DNA of 64,000 nt from Verrucomicrobiia bacterium (GTDB taxonomy: Bacteria; Verrucomicrobiota; Verrucomicrobiia; Verrucomicrobiales; Akkermansiaceae): contig JAUIJD010000016.1 in assembly GCA_030431475.1 (NCBI GenBank), positions 1 through 64,000 of the forward strand, read 5' to 3'. The position numbers were made by a program, and so were the translations under genes. Within the stretch, counting starts at the first letter, position 1. Each line of letters opens with the position of its first letter. The notes under the pieces were generated by a model. It did no database searches. It was given only the letters and a program-made list of their open reading frames with translations, and was not told the DNA's origin. Positions 7,810-16,163 of the stretch are shown here, in pieces.

Positions 7810-8852
7810 AAACCGTCGCCTCCCTCCTCACCGCCGCCGCGGGATTCGCCGCGGCGGCCTCGACCCCCGTGGTCCTCAAGGAACCCGTCGAGGACCGCTG
7901 GATGTATCCGTCGAACAGCACCCCGGGCACCCGCGCCCAGGCCTCGACCTTCAGCGCCCTGCCCGACGCCGGCGGCATCGAGGACCGCTGGGGTTTCTTC
8001 CTCCTCGCCTTCGATACCACCGCCGCGGTTCCCGCCGGCCTTCCGCCCTCGGCCTACCGCATCCGCTCAATCTCGCTGCGCGCGACCACCGGCCAGGACC
8101 AGACCTTCGAATACGATCCGAGCGACGATCCCGCCGCCAGCTACGGCACTCCGACCCAACCCGCCACCGTCGGCGACACCGACACCGGCCGCCCGGTCGA
8201 GCTCCACGGCGCCGGCTTCCGCAACGGCTTCACGGCCGCCAGCTTCACCGAGACCTCCGCCTACGGCTTCCCCGACCGCAATGCCTACCCGCTCGGCTTC
8301 GACGCGTCCGGCTCGCCCCGGGATGTCAGTTGGAACGTCACCGACCAGTTCAAATCCCACCCCTGGGCGATCGGCACCACCGGGGACGCCGAACCCGGCG
8401 ACCCGGTCGGCCTCGAGTCCGAGTTCCGTTTCGAGATTGACCCCTCCCTGCCGGGCGTCGGCCACTACCTGCGCCAGTCCCTCGCCGCGGGAAAGCTCTG
8501 GCTCACGCTCTCATCCCTCCACCCCGCCATCCAGGAGGGCGGTGAACTGGCCTCGTGGATCACCCGCGACGATTCCATCCACATCCTCTTCGGCGACCTC
8601 GCCCCGCAACTCACGCTCGAGGTCGATCTCGACCTGCCGCTCACGCTCAACCCCACCCCCTCGGGAGTCTCGCTCAGCTGGCCGCAGTTCGGCGGATACA
8701 CCTTCCAGTTGCAGGCCTCGACCGACCTCACCCCCGGAAACTGGCAGCCCCTGCACAGCGAGGCCGCCAGCGACGACACCCCCGGCGCCTTCCTCGACAC
8801 CGACGGTCTCGATCGGCGCTTCTACCGCCTGAACATCCTGCCCACGCCATGA
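7806..8852 (+). CDS. Secreted protein, unknown function, middle gene of coupled trio
   Basis: Secreted protein of 348 residues with signal peptide MKTVASLLTAAAGFAAAAS. The main body has beta-rich sequence with EDRWMYPSNSTPGTRAQAS near the N-terminus and repeated references to Tyr/Phe/Asp-rich strands. The last 80 residues (LNPTPSGVSLSWPQFGGYTFQLQASTDL, then W-P-L and FYRL) form the small beta-sandwich found at the C-terminus of many verrucomicrobial secreted proteins. It overlaps both neighbours by four bases, upstream with the PEP-CTERM gene and downstream with the pseudopilin gene. I do not recognise an enzyme. It may be a surface component assembled or exported with the pseudopilin. Confidence 0.7.
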   Translation: MKTVASLLTAAAGFAAAASTPVVLKEPVEDRWMYPSNSTPGTRAQASTFSALPDAGGIEDRWGFFLLAFDTTAAVPAGLPPSAYRIRSISLRATTGQDQTFEYDPSDDPAASYGTPTQPATVGDTDTGRPVELHGAGFRNGFTAASFTETSAYGFPDRNAYPLGFDASGSPRDVSWNVTDQFKSHPWAIGTTGDAEPGDPVGLESEFRFEIDPSLPGVGHYLRQSLAAGKLWLTLSSLHPAIQEGGELASWITRDDSIHILFGDLAPQLTLEVDLDLPLTLNPTPSGVSLSWPQFGGYTFQLQASTDLTPGNWQPLHSEAASDDTPGAFLDTDGLDRRFYRLNILPTP

Positions 8853-9646
8853 AAGCCTCCGGTTTCACCCTCGTCGAACTGATGGTGACGATCGCGATCG
8901 TCACCGTGCTCTCCGCCGTCGGCGCGCTGACCTTCACCTCGGTGCAGGAGAAGGCCGAGATGGCCACCGAGATCAACGGCGCGAAACAACTGATGAGCGC
9001 TTTCCACCAGTATGCCGCGGACCACCACGACCAGGTCCTTCCCGGCTACAAGTCCGACCCCGAAGCCGTCAACCTCGACGGCAAGCCGCTGCACTTCCCG
9101 CAGGATGCCCGCTATCCGTGGCGCCTCGCCCCCTACGCCCCGAAGATGGAGGGCGTCTTCGTTTACAACGGCAACGAGCGGATGATCGAGGACGACAACC
9201 GCGACTACCTCGTCTCGGTCCACCCCAACCTCGGCGTGAACGCCGTCTTCGTCGGCGGCCACTACGGATCGGGCTCGCCCCTCCGGCCGTCGCCGCGCCT
9301 CGTCGAGGCGATCGGGAAATACTACGTTTCCCGTATGGCGGAGGTCCACAACGGCACGTCCCTCGTCGCCTTCGCCTCCGCCAGGCACTCCAGCGGCGAG
9401 GTCGGCAACTTCGAGGTCCGCCCGCCGAACCTGCTCGCTCCGGAATGGTCTTCGGCCCCCTTCGACCCCGACAGCCCCGCCTCCGACTTCGGCTTCGTCG
9501 ACTTCCGCTGGAAGGGCAAGGCCGTCGCCGCGATGGTCGCCGGCAACGTCGAGGTCCTCTCCCCCGACGAGCTCCGCGACATGCGCCGCTGGTCGAACCA
9601 GGCCGCCCGCACCAACGACCCGGATTTCACCATCCAGCCACGCTGA
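8849..9646 (+). CDS. Type II secretion / type IV pilin-like pseudopilin
   Basis: Protein of 265 residues with a class III prepilin leader: MKASG then FTLVELMVTIAIVTVLSAVGALTF. Cleavage is expected between Gly5 and Phe6, with Glu at mature position 5, followed by a long hydrophobic helix. The globular part (HQYAADHHDQVLPGYK, HFPQDARYPWRLAPY) matches the large H-X9-DG-type pseudopilins expanded in Planctomycetes and Verrucomicrobia (DUF1559-related), but I cannot assign a specific subfamily. The ATG overlaps the previous stop (8849-8852). It ends just before a REP pair. Confidence 0.85.
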   Translation: MKASGFTLVELMVTIAIVTVLSAVGALTFTSVQEKAEMATEINGAKQLMSAFHQYAADHHDQVLPGYKSDPEAVNLDGKPLHFPQDARYPWRLAPYAPKMEGVFVYNGNERMIEDDNRDYLVSVHPNLGVNAVFVGGHYGSGSPLRPSPRLVEAIGKYYVSRMAEVHNGTSLVAFASARHSSGEVGNFEVRPPNLLAPEWSSAPFDPDSPASDFGFVDFRWKGKAVAAMVAGNVEVLSPDELRDMRRWSNQAARTNDPDFTIQPR

Positions 9647-9662
9647 CGGGAGCGCCGATCAA

Positions 9663-9789
9663 GGAGCGCCGATTATGAAATCGGCAGCCCATGAGGTGCC
9701 TCCCGAAGCGCCGTCGGGACTCCGAGGCATCCGAGCGGGCGGCGAGGAAGCGGGTGAGCAGCCGATGCCGGTTTCATAACCGGCGCTCC
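9663..9789. repeat. REP pair, class A (A1)
   Basis: Opens GGAGCGCCGATTATGAAATC and closes with the inverted form GGTTTCATAACCGGCGCTCC. About 80 bases lie between. The same class flanks the RAYT gene at 20715-20838 and 21451-21573. A partial extra GGAGCGCCGATC lies directly before it. The closing arm has drifted (ACCGG for ATCGG). Confidence 0.85.
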
Positions 9790-9815
9790 ACCCCGACGCC
9801 CCCGCAGTTCGCCCC

Positions 9816-9839
9816 TTTTTACTTTTTACTTTTTACTCC
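9816..9839. repeat. 8-bp tandem repeat TTTTTACT x3 at araC 3' end
   Basis: Three copies of TTTTTACT. On the minus strand this gives AGTAAAAA units, which supply the last codons (VKSKK) and the stop of the AraC gene. Confidence 0.75.
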
Positions 9840-10676
9840 CCACTCGCCCGGCGACTTCCCCGTCTCCTCGCGGAAGGCCTTGGCGAAGTGACTCAGGCTG
9901 CGGTAGCCGACCTCCATCGCCACCTCGGTCACCGACGCCCCCTCTTCGAGCATGTCGCAGGCGGCGGAAACCCGGATCCGCCGCTGGTGCTCGCGCAGCG
10001 TCTTGCCCGTCCTCTGCTTCACCGTCCGGCTGAGGTGGGTCGGCGAGGCGCCACAGTCCTTTCCAAGTCGCTGGAGATCGATCGGCTCGGCCAGCCGCGA
10101 GGCGAGTTCGGAAAGCGCCCGCTCCACCGGATCGCCGCGGCCGACGCGGTGGCAGAACCCCGCCCCTCCGTCCGACCGGCCCGCACGGAAAAGCCGCACC
10201 GCCGCCCACTCGAGAATCCGCGCCTCGGCCCGCATCGAGATCCCCGGCGCATCGCCGGCCATGCTCATCAACCCCTCCGAAAGATCCCGCTCGGGGCCCG
10301 TCATCAGACCCGTAAAGGCCACCTTGCCCCCGCCCTTCAGCCACTCCGCGTAGCGCGGGTGCACGTGCTCCGCCGAGCCCCCCAGCCGCCGCGCCAGCCA
10401 GGCCCGGGAGATCACCACCACCTCCGCCTCGTGCTCGCCGGGCAGGCGGGTCCAGCGCCACTTCTCCTCCTCGTCCTCCCCGAAAATCGCATACATCCCC
10501 GGCCGCAGATACATCCGGTCCTCCGATCCCCAGATCACCCCCTCACCCGTCCGGTTCAGCCAGATCCACACCTCGCCCGACACCTTGGTCTGCCAGGTCG
10601 AGCCGGCCCGCACCGCGCGACCTCCCAGCCGCCAGCACGCCAACCCTCCCAAATCCAGCCATCGCTCCAGTCGCAT
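9819..10676 (-). CDS. AraC-family transcriptional regulator
   Basis: DNA-binding regulator of 285 residues from the ATG at 10676. The N-terminal half looks like a cupin-type sensor (TWQTKVSGEVWIWLNR, YLRPGMYAIFGEDEEEKWRWTRLPG). The C-terminal 90 residues hold the two AraC helix-turn-helices: LQRLGKDCGASPTHLSRTVK and the signature ASVTEVAMEVGYRSLSHFAKAFREETGKSPGEW. The last residues KSKK come from an 8-bp tandem repeat that provides the stop. It is divergent from the 10756 gene, and a TTGCGA-N5-TCGCAA palindrome lies between them. Effector and targets are unknown. A longer frame to 10751 runs through that palindrome and is less likely. Confidence 0.88.
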   Translation of the reverse strand: MRLERWLDLGGLACWRLGGRAVRAGSTWQTKVSGEVWIWLNRTGEGVIWGSEDRMYLRPGMYAIFGEDEEEKWRWTRLPGEHEAEVVVISRAWLARRLGGSAEHVHPRYAEWLKGGGKVAFTGLMTGPERDLSEGLMSMAGDAPGISMRAEARILEWAAVRLFRAGRSDGGAGFCHRVGRGDPVERALSELASRLAEPIDLQRLGKDCGASPTHLSRTVKQRTGKTLREHQRRIRVSAACDMLEEGASVTEVAMEVGYRSLSHFAKAFREETGKSPGEWGVKSKK

Positions 10677-10720
10677 CGACGCCGGCTCCTTTCCACAGTT
10701 CGCCCCCCTTGTAAATTTTA

Positions 10721-10737
10721 TTGCGATTGAGTCGCAA
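10721..10737. promoter_or_regulatory. Operator-like palindrome between araC-type gene and its divergent neighbour
   Basis: TTGCGA (10721-10726) and TCGCAA (10732-10737) form perfect arms around TTGAG. It lies in the only AT-richer part of the 79-base divergent gap. It is a candidate binding site for a regulator, perhaps the adjacent AraC protein, though AraC sites are more often direct repeats. Confidence 0.45.
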
Positions 10738-10755
10738 GAAAGGTAATTCACCTCC

Positions 10756-11139
10756 GTGACGCCGAATCAGGTTCAGGAACTTCTCAAGACCGTGACGCCC
10801 TCCACCTCCGAGGGCGCGGATTTCCTCCTCGATCTGCGGGAGCTCCTTCTCTCCGACGGCCACGCCGGCAGGTGCGTCCGCTGTTTCTTCGGCCTGCTCG
10901 GCGACCTCCGCCAGCCCGGCGACCTGAAACCCCTTCGCCACTGGCTTGAGCGGCACCTCGAGGTCGAGGTCAGCGCCGGAGGCCGCGAGATCGACGTCCT
11001 CCCGGTCCGCCTCGACCAGGCCGCCGACCTCGAGAGCTTCTGCCACCGCGCGATCGACACCGTCCGCTTCGACCGTTCGTTCGAGGACCCGCGCATCGCG
11101 CTCCGGTTCCGCTACAAGGAGACCGCCGTCACCGCCTGA
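10756..11139 (+). CDS. Conserved-looking protein of unknown function
   Basis: Protein of 127 residues starting at a GTG. It reads as a compact alpha/beta domain (EGADFLLDLRELLLSDGHAGRC, CFFGLLGDLRQPGDLKPLRHW, then VEVSAGGREIDVLPVRLDQAADLESF) with no signal peptide, membrane segment or known motif. Codon use matches its neighbours and there is a strong third-position GC bias, which supports it being real. It is divergent from the AraC regulator and may be controlled by it. No function can be assigned. Confidence 0.6.
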   Translation: MTPNQVQELLKTVTPSTSEGADFLLDLRELLLSDGHAGRCVRCFFGLLGDLRQPGDLKPLRHWLERHLEVEVSAGGREIDVLPVRLDQAADLESFCHRAIDTVRFDRSFEDPRIALRFRYKETAVTA

Positions 11140-11252
11140 ACCGCGAGCACTCCCCGATGGCGCCGGATCAGATTCCGCCTTCGCCACCCTCCACACACGC
11201 GGTCTCGACCCGAGCGAGCGCGACCACCGCGTCGGCTTCGATCTCACGCTTA

Positions 11253-11269
11253 TTGAGACGGACTCTCAA
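11253..11269. promoter_or_regulatory. Fur-box-like operator
   Basis: TTGAGA-CGGAC-TCTCAA is a perfect 6-5-6 inverted repeat, the same architecture as the classical Fur core TTGAGA-ATGAT-TCTCAA. Two more TTGAGA half-sites follow at 11281 and 11319, and TATTGAGAC is shared exactly by 11251-11259 and 11317-11325. It lies upstream of the small Cys protein at 11345. Fur binding is inferred. Confidence 0.55.
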
Positions 11270-11344
11270 CGAGAAACCCTTTGAGATTCCGCAGCTCCCG
11301 GACTAACCGTGCTCGTTATTGAGACCAATTCATCCAACACGACC

Positions 11345-11536
11345 ATGAGCACGACCACGACCACCAAAGCCTGCGCCGACTGCGCCCACTGGAAAGCCTC
11401 CGCATCGGGCGACGGCGAATGCCGCCGCCACGCGCCGCAATTGATCTCCTTCGAGGTCGATGACGACGTGAAGATCCAGTCGCGTTTCCCGACCACCGCC
11501 CAGGACGACTGGTGCGGCGACTTCGAGCAGAAGTAG
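11345..11536 (+). CDS. Small Cys-rich protein (CxxC-H-C-C)
   Basis: Protein of 63 residues from the ATG at 11345. Seen: KACADCAHWKASASGDGECRR with CxxC, His and a further Cys, and a last Cys in DDWCGDFEQK. Four Cys plus His in this spacing suggest a small zinc- or iron-binding fold such as a ribbon or rubredoxin-like knuckle. It resembles small cytoplasmic CxxC proteins of unknown role. Three TTGAGA sites lie upstream, one forming a Fur-like palindrome, which hints at metal-responsive control. An intrinsic terminator follows. Confidence 0.7.
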   Translation: MSTTTTTKACADCAHWKASASGDGECRRHAPQLISFEVDDDVKIQSRFPTTAQDDWCGDFEQK

Positions 11537-11562
11537 GCGCCGACCTCGCAACGCATTCTCCC

Positions 11563-11599
11563 AGGCCCGGCCTCCTTCTCGGACGCCGGGCCTTTTCTT
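11563..11599 (+). terminator. Intrinsic terminator of the small Cys protein gene
   Basis: AGGCCCGGC (11563-11571) pairs with GCCGGGCCT (11585-11593), followed by TTTCTTT. It lies between the convergent genes 11345-11536 and 11617-11793. Confidence 0.88.
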
Positions 11600-11616
11600 T
11601 GGGCGCGGGGGCCGGA

Positions 11617-11793
11617 CTACTCGGTCTCCAGCACAAGGTCCTCCCCGCACTCGCACTTGCCGGGCTGGTCGGAAACGGACGTGCATTCACAGCCCGGATC
11701 GCAACTACAGACGTAGCGCTTCGCGATCGCGGAGTCGGTGCTCGCGCAGGAGGCGAGGGCGACGAAGGGAAGGATGAAGAACCACCTTTTCAT
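11617..11793 (-). CDS. Small Cys-rich lipoprotein, heavy-metal-binding-domain like
   Basis: Lipoprotein of 58 residues. Residues 1-15 (MKRWFFILPFVALAS) are a lipoprotein signal with lipobox LASC. The mature part has eight Cys: KRYVCSCDPGCECTSVSDQ then PGKCECGEDL. The order Y-x-C, Pro, a spacer, PGKC and CG-x-x-L parallels the heavy-metal-binding domain of copper proteins (YTCPMHP ... PGKCPKCGMDL), though the CPMHP Met/His pair is replaced by Cys. It is therefore probably a periplasm-facing metal-binding lipoprotein; the metal is unknown. The start at 11793 is chosen because it begins the signal. Confidence 0.68.
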   Translation of the reverse strand: MKRWFFILPFVALASCASTDSAIAKRYVCSCDPGCECTSVSDQPGKCECGEDLVLETE

Positions 11794-11874
11794 GCTCTGT
11801 CTATCGCACGGATCGGGAGGGTGGCGCAAGACGAGAAGCTCCCGGTGCCGGGGCATCTCCATTTGGGAAATCCG

Positions 11875-11975
11875 AACCGCGAATGGACGCCAATGGACGC
11901 GAATGATGTTTTCAACACGCTGTTTTCGGACTTCAGAAATTCAGAATTCGCGTCCATTGGCGTCGATTCGCGGTT
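11875..11975. repeat. Long inverted repeat of AACCGCGAATGGACGC class (H1)
   Basis: Arms 11875-11904 and 11946-11975 are 30 bases with a single mismatch, around a 41-base loop. Each arm contains two GAATGGACGC-like units. It lies downstream of fumC and upstream of the lipoprotein gene, so it may act as a transcript-end hairpin for fumC. A degenerate relative lies at 50131-50273. Confidence 0.85.
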
Positions 11976-12015
11976 TCCAGCTCTGAAGTGTGGATGCCCT
12001 GCTCCCGATGCTCGA

Positions 12016-13413
12016 TCACCCTCGGAACGACCCGATCATGTCCGCCGGATCGACCCATTCGTCGAACTGCTCCGCGGTGAGCAACCCGAGCGCCAACGCC
12101 GCCTCCTTGAGCAAGGTGTTCTCGGCGTGCGCCTTTTTCGCGATCTTCGCCGCGTTCTCGTAGCCGATGTGGCGGTTGAGCGCCGTGACCAGCATCAGCG
12201 AGTTGCGCAGGTGCTCGTCGATCCGCGCCTGGTTCGGCTCGATGCCCACCGCGCAATGGTCGTTGAAGGCCGCGCAGGCGTCGCCGAGCAGCCGAGCCGA
12301 CTGCAGGAACGCATCGATCATCACCGGCTTGTAAACGTTCAGCTCGAAGTGGCCGTTGGAGCCGCCGATGGTCACCGTCATATCGTTTCCCATCACCCGC
12401 GCGCAGACCATGGTCAGCGCCTCGACCTGGGTCGGGTTCACCTTGCCGGGCATGATGGACGAGCCGGGTTCGTTGGCGGGAATGATCAGCTCGCCGATGC
12501 CCGAGCGGGGGCCGGAGGCGAGCAGGCGGATGTCGTTGGCGATCTTGTTGAGGCTCACCGCGAGCTGCTTGAGCGCACCGTGCGACTCGACGATCGCGTC
12601 GTGCGCCGCGAGCGACTCGAATTTGTTCGGCGCGGTGACGAAGGGGTGACCGGTGAGCCCGGCGATCTCCCCGGCGACGCTTTCGGCGTAGCCGTCCGGG
12701 GTGTTCAGCCCGGTGCCCACCGCGGTGCCGCCGAGCGCGAGTTCGGCGAGGTGCGGGAGCGTGTTCTCCAAGGCCCGCAGGCCGTGGTCGAGCTGCGCGA
12801 CGTAGCCGGAGAATTCCTGCCCAAGCGTCAGCGGCGTGGCGTCCATCCAGTGGGTGCGGCCGATCTTCACGACCTCCCGCATCGCCTCGCCCTTCGACGC
12901 CAGCGTGTCGCGCAGCGCGCGAACCTTCGGAATCGTCTGCTCAACCAGCAGCGTGTAGGCGGCGATGTGCATCGCCGTCGGGAAGGTGTCGTTCGACGAC
13001 TGCGACTTGTTGACGTCGTCGTTCGGATGAATGTCCGGCCTGCCTTCGCCGAGCTTGTTCCCCGCCAGCACGTGCGCACGGTTCGAAATAACCTCGTTCG
13101 AGTTCATGTTCGACTGCGTGCCCGATCCGGTCTGCCAGACGACCAGCGGGAACTGCTCGTCGAGCTCACCGGCGATGATCTCGTCGCAGACTTTCGCGAT
13201 CAGGTCGGCCTTTTCCTTCGGCAGCACCCCGAGCCGCTCGTTGGTCCGCGCGGCGGCCTTCTTCAGGTAGCCGAAGGCGTGGATGATCTCGATCGGCATC
13301 GAGGCCGGCGGACCGATCGGAAAATTCAGGATCGAACGCTGGGTCTGGGCGCCCCAGTACTTGTCGGCCGGGACCTCCACGGCCCCCATCGTGTCGTTTT
13401 CGATGCGGAACAT
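12016..13413 (-). CDS. fumC: Class II fumarate hydratase
   Basis: TCA-cycle enzyme that interconverts fumarate and malate in the cytoplasm. From the ATG at 13413 it has 465 residues, the usual length. Seen: opening [76 protein letters not shown], and the superfamily signature [13 protein letters not shown] in the last third. The C-terminus [16 protein letters not shown] is typical of FumC rather than aspartase. A longer frame to 13473 adds unlikely residues. A long inverted repeat lies just past the stop. Confidence 0.97.
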   Translation of the reverse strand: MFRIENDTMGAVEVPADKYWGAQTQRSILNFPIGPPASMPIEIIHAFGYLKKAAARTNERLGVLPKEKADLIAKVCDEIIAGELDEQFPLVVWQTGSGTQSNMNSNEVISNRAHVLAGNKLGEGRPDIHPNDDVNKSQSSNDTFPTAMHIAAYTLLVEQTIPKVRALRDTLASKGEAMREVVKIGRTHWMDATPLTLGQEFSGYVAQLDHGLRALENTLPHLAELALGGTAVGTGLNTPDGYAESVAGEIAGLTGHPFVTAPNKFESLAAHDAIVESHGALKQLAVSLNKIANDIRLLASGPRSGIGELIIPANEPGSSIMPGKVNPTQVEALTMVCARVMGNDMTVTIGGSNGHFELNVYKPVMIDAFLQSARLLGDACAAFNDHCAVGIEPNQARIDEHLRNSLMLVTALNRHIGYENAAKIAKKAHAENTLLKEAALALGLLTAEQFDEWVDPADMIGSFRG

Positions 13414-13514
13414 GACGACACCATAGCCATCACGGGCCGGCCCGCGAACGACCATTCGGGAAACCCCGGACAATTCCTTGCGGGCGCCCGCCCGCCGCCG
13501 CCAGACTTTGCCCC

Positions 13515-13898
13515 GTGAACGACCGCATTCTCGGCGCCACCGCCGCCGTTTCCGGAGCCCTCGCCGTGATCCTCGGCGCGCTCGCCGCCCACGCCCTGCA
13601 CGATCGGCTGGAAGAGGCCGGCAACCTCGGCTCCTGGGAAACCGCCGCGCTCTACCACCTCACCCACTCCATCGCCGCCGTCGCGCTCACCCACGCCGGC
13701 TTCCGCAAGGTCGCCTGGACGATGCTCGCCGGCATCCTGCTCTTCTCCGGAAGCATCTACGTCCTCTGCCTCGTCGAGGGCGTCGCCTGGCTCGGTCCGG
13801 TCACCCCGGTCGGCGGCGTGCTCCTCATCGCCGGCTGGATCGCCCTGGCGGTGGCCTGGCTGCGGAAGCCGAGCCTCCCGCCCCCCCCCGGGGCCTGA
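13515..13898 (+). CDS. DUF423 membrane protein (YgdD-like)
   Basis: Small inner-membrane protein of 127 residues with four hydrophobic helices, starting at a GTG. Seen: [23 protein letters not shown], then [16 protein letters not shown] and [11 protein letters not shown], the conserved order of DUF423 (GA.GAHAL...ETAA.YH..H, then FSGSLY.L). Function is unknown for the family. It is divergent from fumC and precedes the TonB receptor by 238 bases, too far for clear coupling. Confidence 0.88.
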   Translation: MNDRILGATAAVSGALAVILGALAAHALHDRLEEAGNLGSWETAALYHLTHSIAAVALTHAGFRKVAWTMLAGILLFSGSIYVLCLVEGVAWLGPVTPVGGVLLIAGWIALAVAWLRKPSLPPPPGA

Positions 13899-14084
13899 AA
13901 CCCGACACGCCTCTCTGAGCCTCCCTCCTCGGCAGCCGCCGCTCCGAGCGGACGCGCGGCCCGATTGCGACCGCAGCCGCCCCAGCAATGGAGCGGAGGG
14001 AGTCCTCAGGCGAGGGCAGCCTCACCAACACAGGTGTGCTGCGCCCCGATCCGTGGTCGAAACCGAGAATCCGGTTGCAATTTT

Positions 14085-14126
14085 TCCTCACTGAGGACAC
14101 ACCGCTCCTGCGACCGCGTCTCAATA
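14085..14126. promoter_or_regulatory. Operator candidates upstream of TonB receptor
   Basis: TCCTCA-C-TGAGGA (14085-14097) is a perfect palindrome. GTCTCAATA (14118-14126) is the exact reverse complement of the TATTGAGAC motif found twice upstream of the 11345 gene. The shared motif suggests one regulator, plausibly Fur. The rest of the 13899-14136 gap holds short GC hairpins but no gene. Confidence 0.45.
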
Positions 14127-14136
14127 CCAATAGTCT

Positions 14137-16101
14137 ATGATCCAGCATCCGCTTCTGCCCGCCCTTCGTTTCGGCGGCATCGTCCTCGCCCTGCCGCTTG
14201 TGCTCCACGCCGACGAGCCCATGGAAAACCTCGATCCCACGGTGGTGGACGCCGAGTCCGAGGAAATCGAGAGCCCGTCGGTCATCAGCTCCGACGAACT
14301 CGAGCAGATCCAGGCGACGAATCTGGCGGACATTTTCCGCAACCAGCCTGACGTGTCCGTCGGCGGCGGCCAGACCGGCGGCCAGAAGGTCTATGTCCGC
14401 GGTCTCGAGGACGCGCTGCTCAACGTCGATGTCGACGGCGCCGTGCAGACCGGCACCACCTTCCACCACCAGTCGAAATTCGGGGTCGAGCCCGACCTGC
14501 TCAAGGCGGTCGAGGTGCTTCCCGGCGTCGGCCGCGCGACCGACGGCCCCGGCGCGCTCGGCGGCACGCTGCGCTTCACCACCAAGGACGCCGCCGACCT
14601 GCTCGATCCCGGTGCCAACTTCGGCGGCTACGTCCGCAGCGGCTACTACACCAACACCAGCGGCTACAAGGAGAACCTCACGCTCTACGGAAAGCTCAAC
14701 GACTGCATCAGCTACGTCGGCTCCTTTTCCTACACCAACCTCGACGACTACGAGGACGGCCGCGGCGCCACGCTCGACGAGACCTCGTCGATCCAGCGCA
14801 ACGGCTTCCTCAAGCTCTCCGGTGACTTTCGCAACGGCCACACCTTCAGCCTGAGCTACGAGCACTTCGAGAACGGCGGTCCCTGGGGGCGCCGCGCCAA
14901 CATCGCCGGCTCGATCCTCGGCCCGGCCCGCGAACCCGGCACGGTGATCGACCTCACCCGCGACACCATCATCGGCAAGTATGGCTTCGACGCGCCCGAC
15001 AACGACTGGCTCGACCTCGATTTCACCGCCTACTACACGGAGAACACCTCCGACTTCGACTACGCCAGCCCGGCCTTCCCGGATGAGAACACCAAGATCC
15101 AGAGCCTCGGATTCGACCTGCGGAACACGGCGATCGTCGGCGACCACACCGTGGTGATCGGCGGCGACTACCGCACCGACGACTACAAGTCGGTCGGCTT
15201 CGCCAGCATCATCAACCCGAACCTCTATTCCGGCGTCGAGCAGGCCGACGTTTTCGGCTTCTACGTCCAGGACGACTGGCGGATCGTCGATCAGCTGCTA
15301 CTGACTTTCGGGGCGCGCTTCGACCACTACGACTACACCGACCAGTTCGGCCAGAACTTCACCGACAGCGGCATCAGCCCCAACGCCACGCTGATCTACA
15401 GCCCCAACGACTGCCTGAGTTTCCACGCCGGCTACTCCGAGGCCTTCCGTGGCGTGCTTCCCGGCGAGGTATATCTGAACGGTTCGAGCTTCGCGCCCGG
15501 CGGGCCGCCCTCGACCCGCAACGCCCCCTTCGCCCAGCCCGAGGAGGCCGAGAACGTCGAGATCGGCGTCGACTACGACAACGGCGACTTCTTCGCCGGC
15601 GCCAAGCTGTTCCGCAGCAAGATCGACAACGTGATGCCCATCGTCGGCAATCCGCGCACGAATCTCGGTGACCTCGAAACCGACGGCTACGAGATCCTGC
15701 TCGGCTACCGCTGGAACGGCCTCACCGCCCGCGCCGCGGTGTCCGAGTCCGACCCGACGATCAATGGCACCGACATCAACAACATCCTCGGTGTCGCCGC
15801 GGCCTCCGGCCGTACCTGGGTCGCCTCGCTTGACTACGCGCTGCCCACCTACGGCGTGAACTTCGGCTACGACGTCCGCTACGTCGAACAGCTCAAGAAC
15901 AACGTCATCCTCAAGCAGTCCTATGTCGTCCACGGCCTCTACGCCAACTGGACGCCGACCTTCGCCGAGGACCTGACCTTGAGCCTCGCCGTGCACAACC
16001 TCTTCGACAAGGCCTACCTCGACCAGGGCACGCTCTACAACGGCTTCGGTTACCTGGAGCCCGGCCGCGACATCCGCCTCTCGGCCACCTACCGCTTCTG
16101 A
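14137..16101 (+). CDS. TonB-dependent outer-membrane receptor
   Basis: Outer-membrane receptor of 654 residues, probably for an iron complex. Signal peptide ends VLHADE. The plug domain runs about 30-165: SDELEQIQATNLADIFRNQPDVSVGGG, YVRGLEDALLNVDVDGAVQ, and FHHQSKFGVEPDLLKAVEVLPG. The barrel follows (FSLSYEHFENGG, YYTENTSDF, FGARFDHYDYT, GYSEAFRGVLPGEVY) and ends in LEPGRDIRLSATYRF, with the expected C-terminal Phe. A TonB box near the N-terminus (NLDPTVVDA) is plausible. The layout (receptor, PepSY, DUF2271, DUF4198, ApbE) is that of siderophore or heme uptake with flavin-based reduction. Substrate is not readable from sequence. Confidence 0.92.
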   Translation: MIQHPLLPALRFGGIVLALPLVLHADEPMENLDPTVVDAESEEIESPSVISSDELEQIQATNLADIFRNQPDVSVGGGQTGGQKVYVRGLEDALLNVDVDGAVQTGTTFHHQSKFGVEPDLLKAVEVLPGVGRATDGPGALGGTLRFTTKDAADLLDPGANFGGYVRSGYYTNTSGYKENLTLYGKLNDCISYVGSFSYTNLDDYEDGRGATLDETSSIQRNGFLKLSGDFRNGHTFSLSYEHFENGGPWGRRANIAGSILGPAREPGTVIDLTRDTIIGKYGFDAPDNDWLDLDFTAYYTENTSDFDYASPAFPDENTKIQSLGFDLRNTAIVGDHTVVIGGDYRTDDYKSVGFASIINPNLYSGVEQADVFGFYVQDDWRIVDQLLLTFGARFDHYDYTDQFGQNFTDSGISPNATLIYSPNDCLSFHAGYSEAFRGVLPGEVYLNGSSFAPGGPPSTRNAPFAQPEEAENVEIGVDYDNGDFFAGAKLFRSKIDNVMPIVGNPRTNLGDLETDGYEILLGYRWNGLTARAAVSESDPTINGTDINNILGVAAASGRTWVASLDYALPTYGVNFGYDVRYVEQLKNNVILKQSYVVHGLYANWTPTFAEDLTLSLAVHNLFDKAYLDQGTLYNGFGYLEPGRDIRLSATYRF

Positions 16102-16119
16102 TCCTTCTGCTGTGCATCG

Positions 16120-16151
16120 CCCCGTGCGGTCTCTAGGCCGCGCGGGGTTTT
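16120..16151 (+). terminator. Attenuating terminator after TonB receptor
   Basis: CCCCGTGCGG pairs with CCGCGCGGGG (one G-T wobble) around an eight-base loop, followed by TTTT. It lies between the receptor stop and the PepSY start. It would let the receptor be made in excess over the downstream operon genes. Confidence 0.7.
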
Positions 16152-16163
16152 CCGCGTTTCACG

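Noticed and set aside
9663..9789. REP pair read as a CRISPR repeat or riboswitch
   Set aside because: There is no regular spacer array, and the ends recur elsewhere as paired hairpins, one pair of which flanks the RAYT gene.
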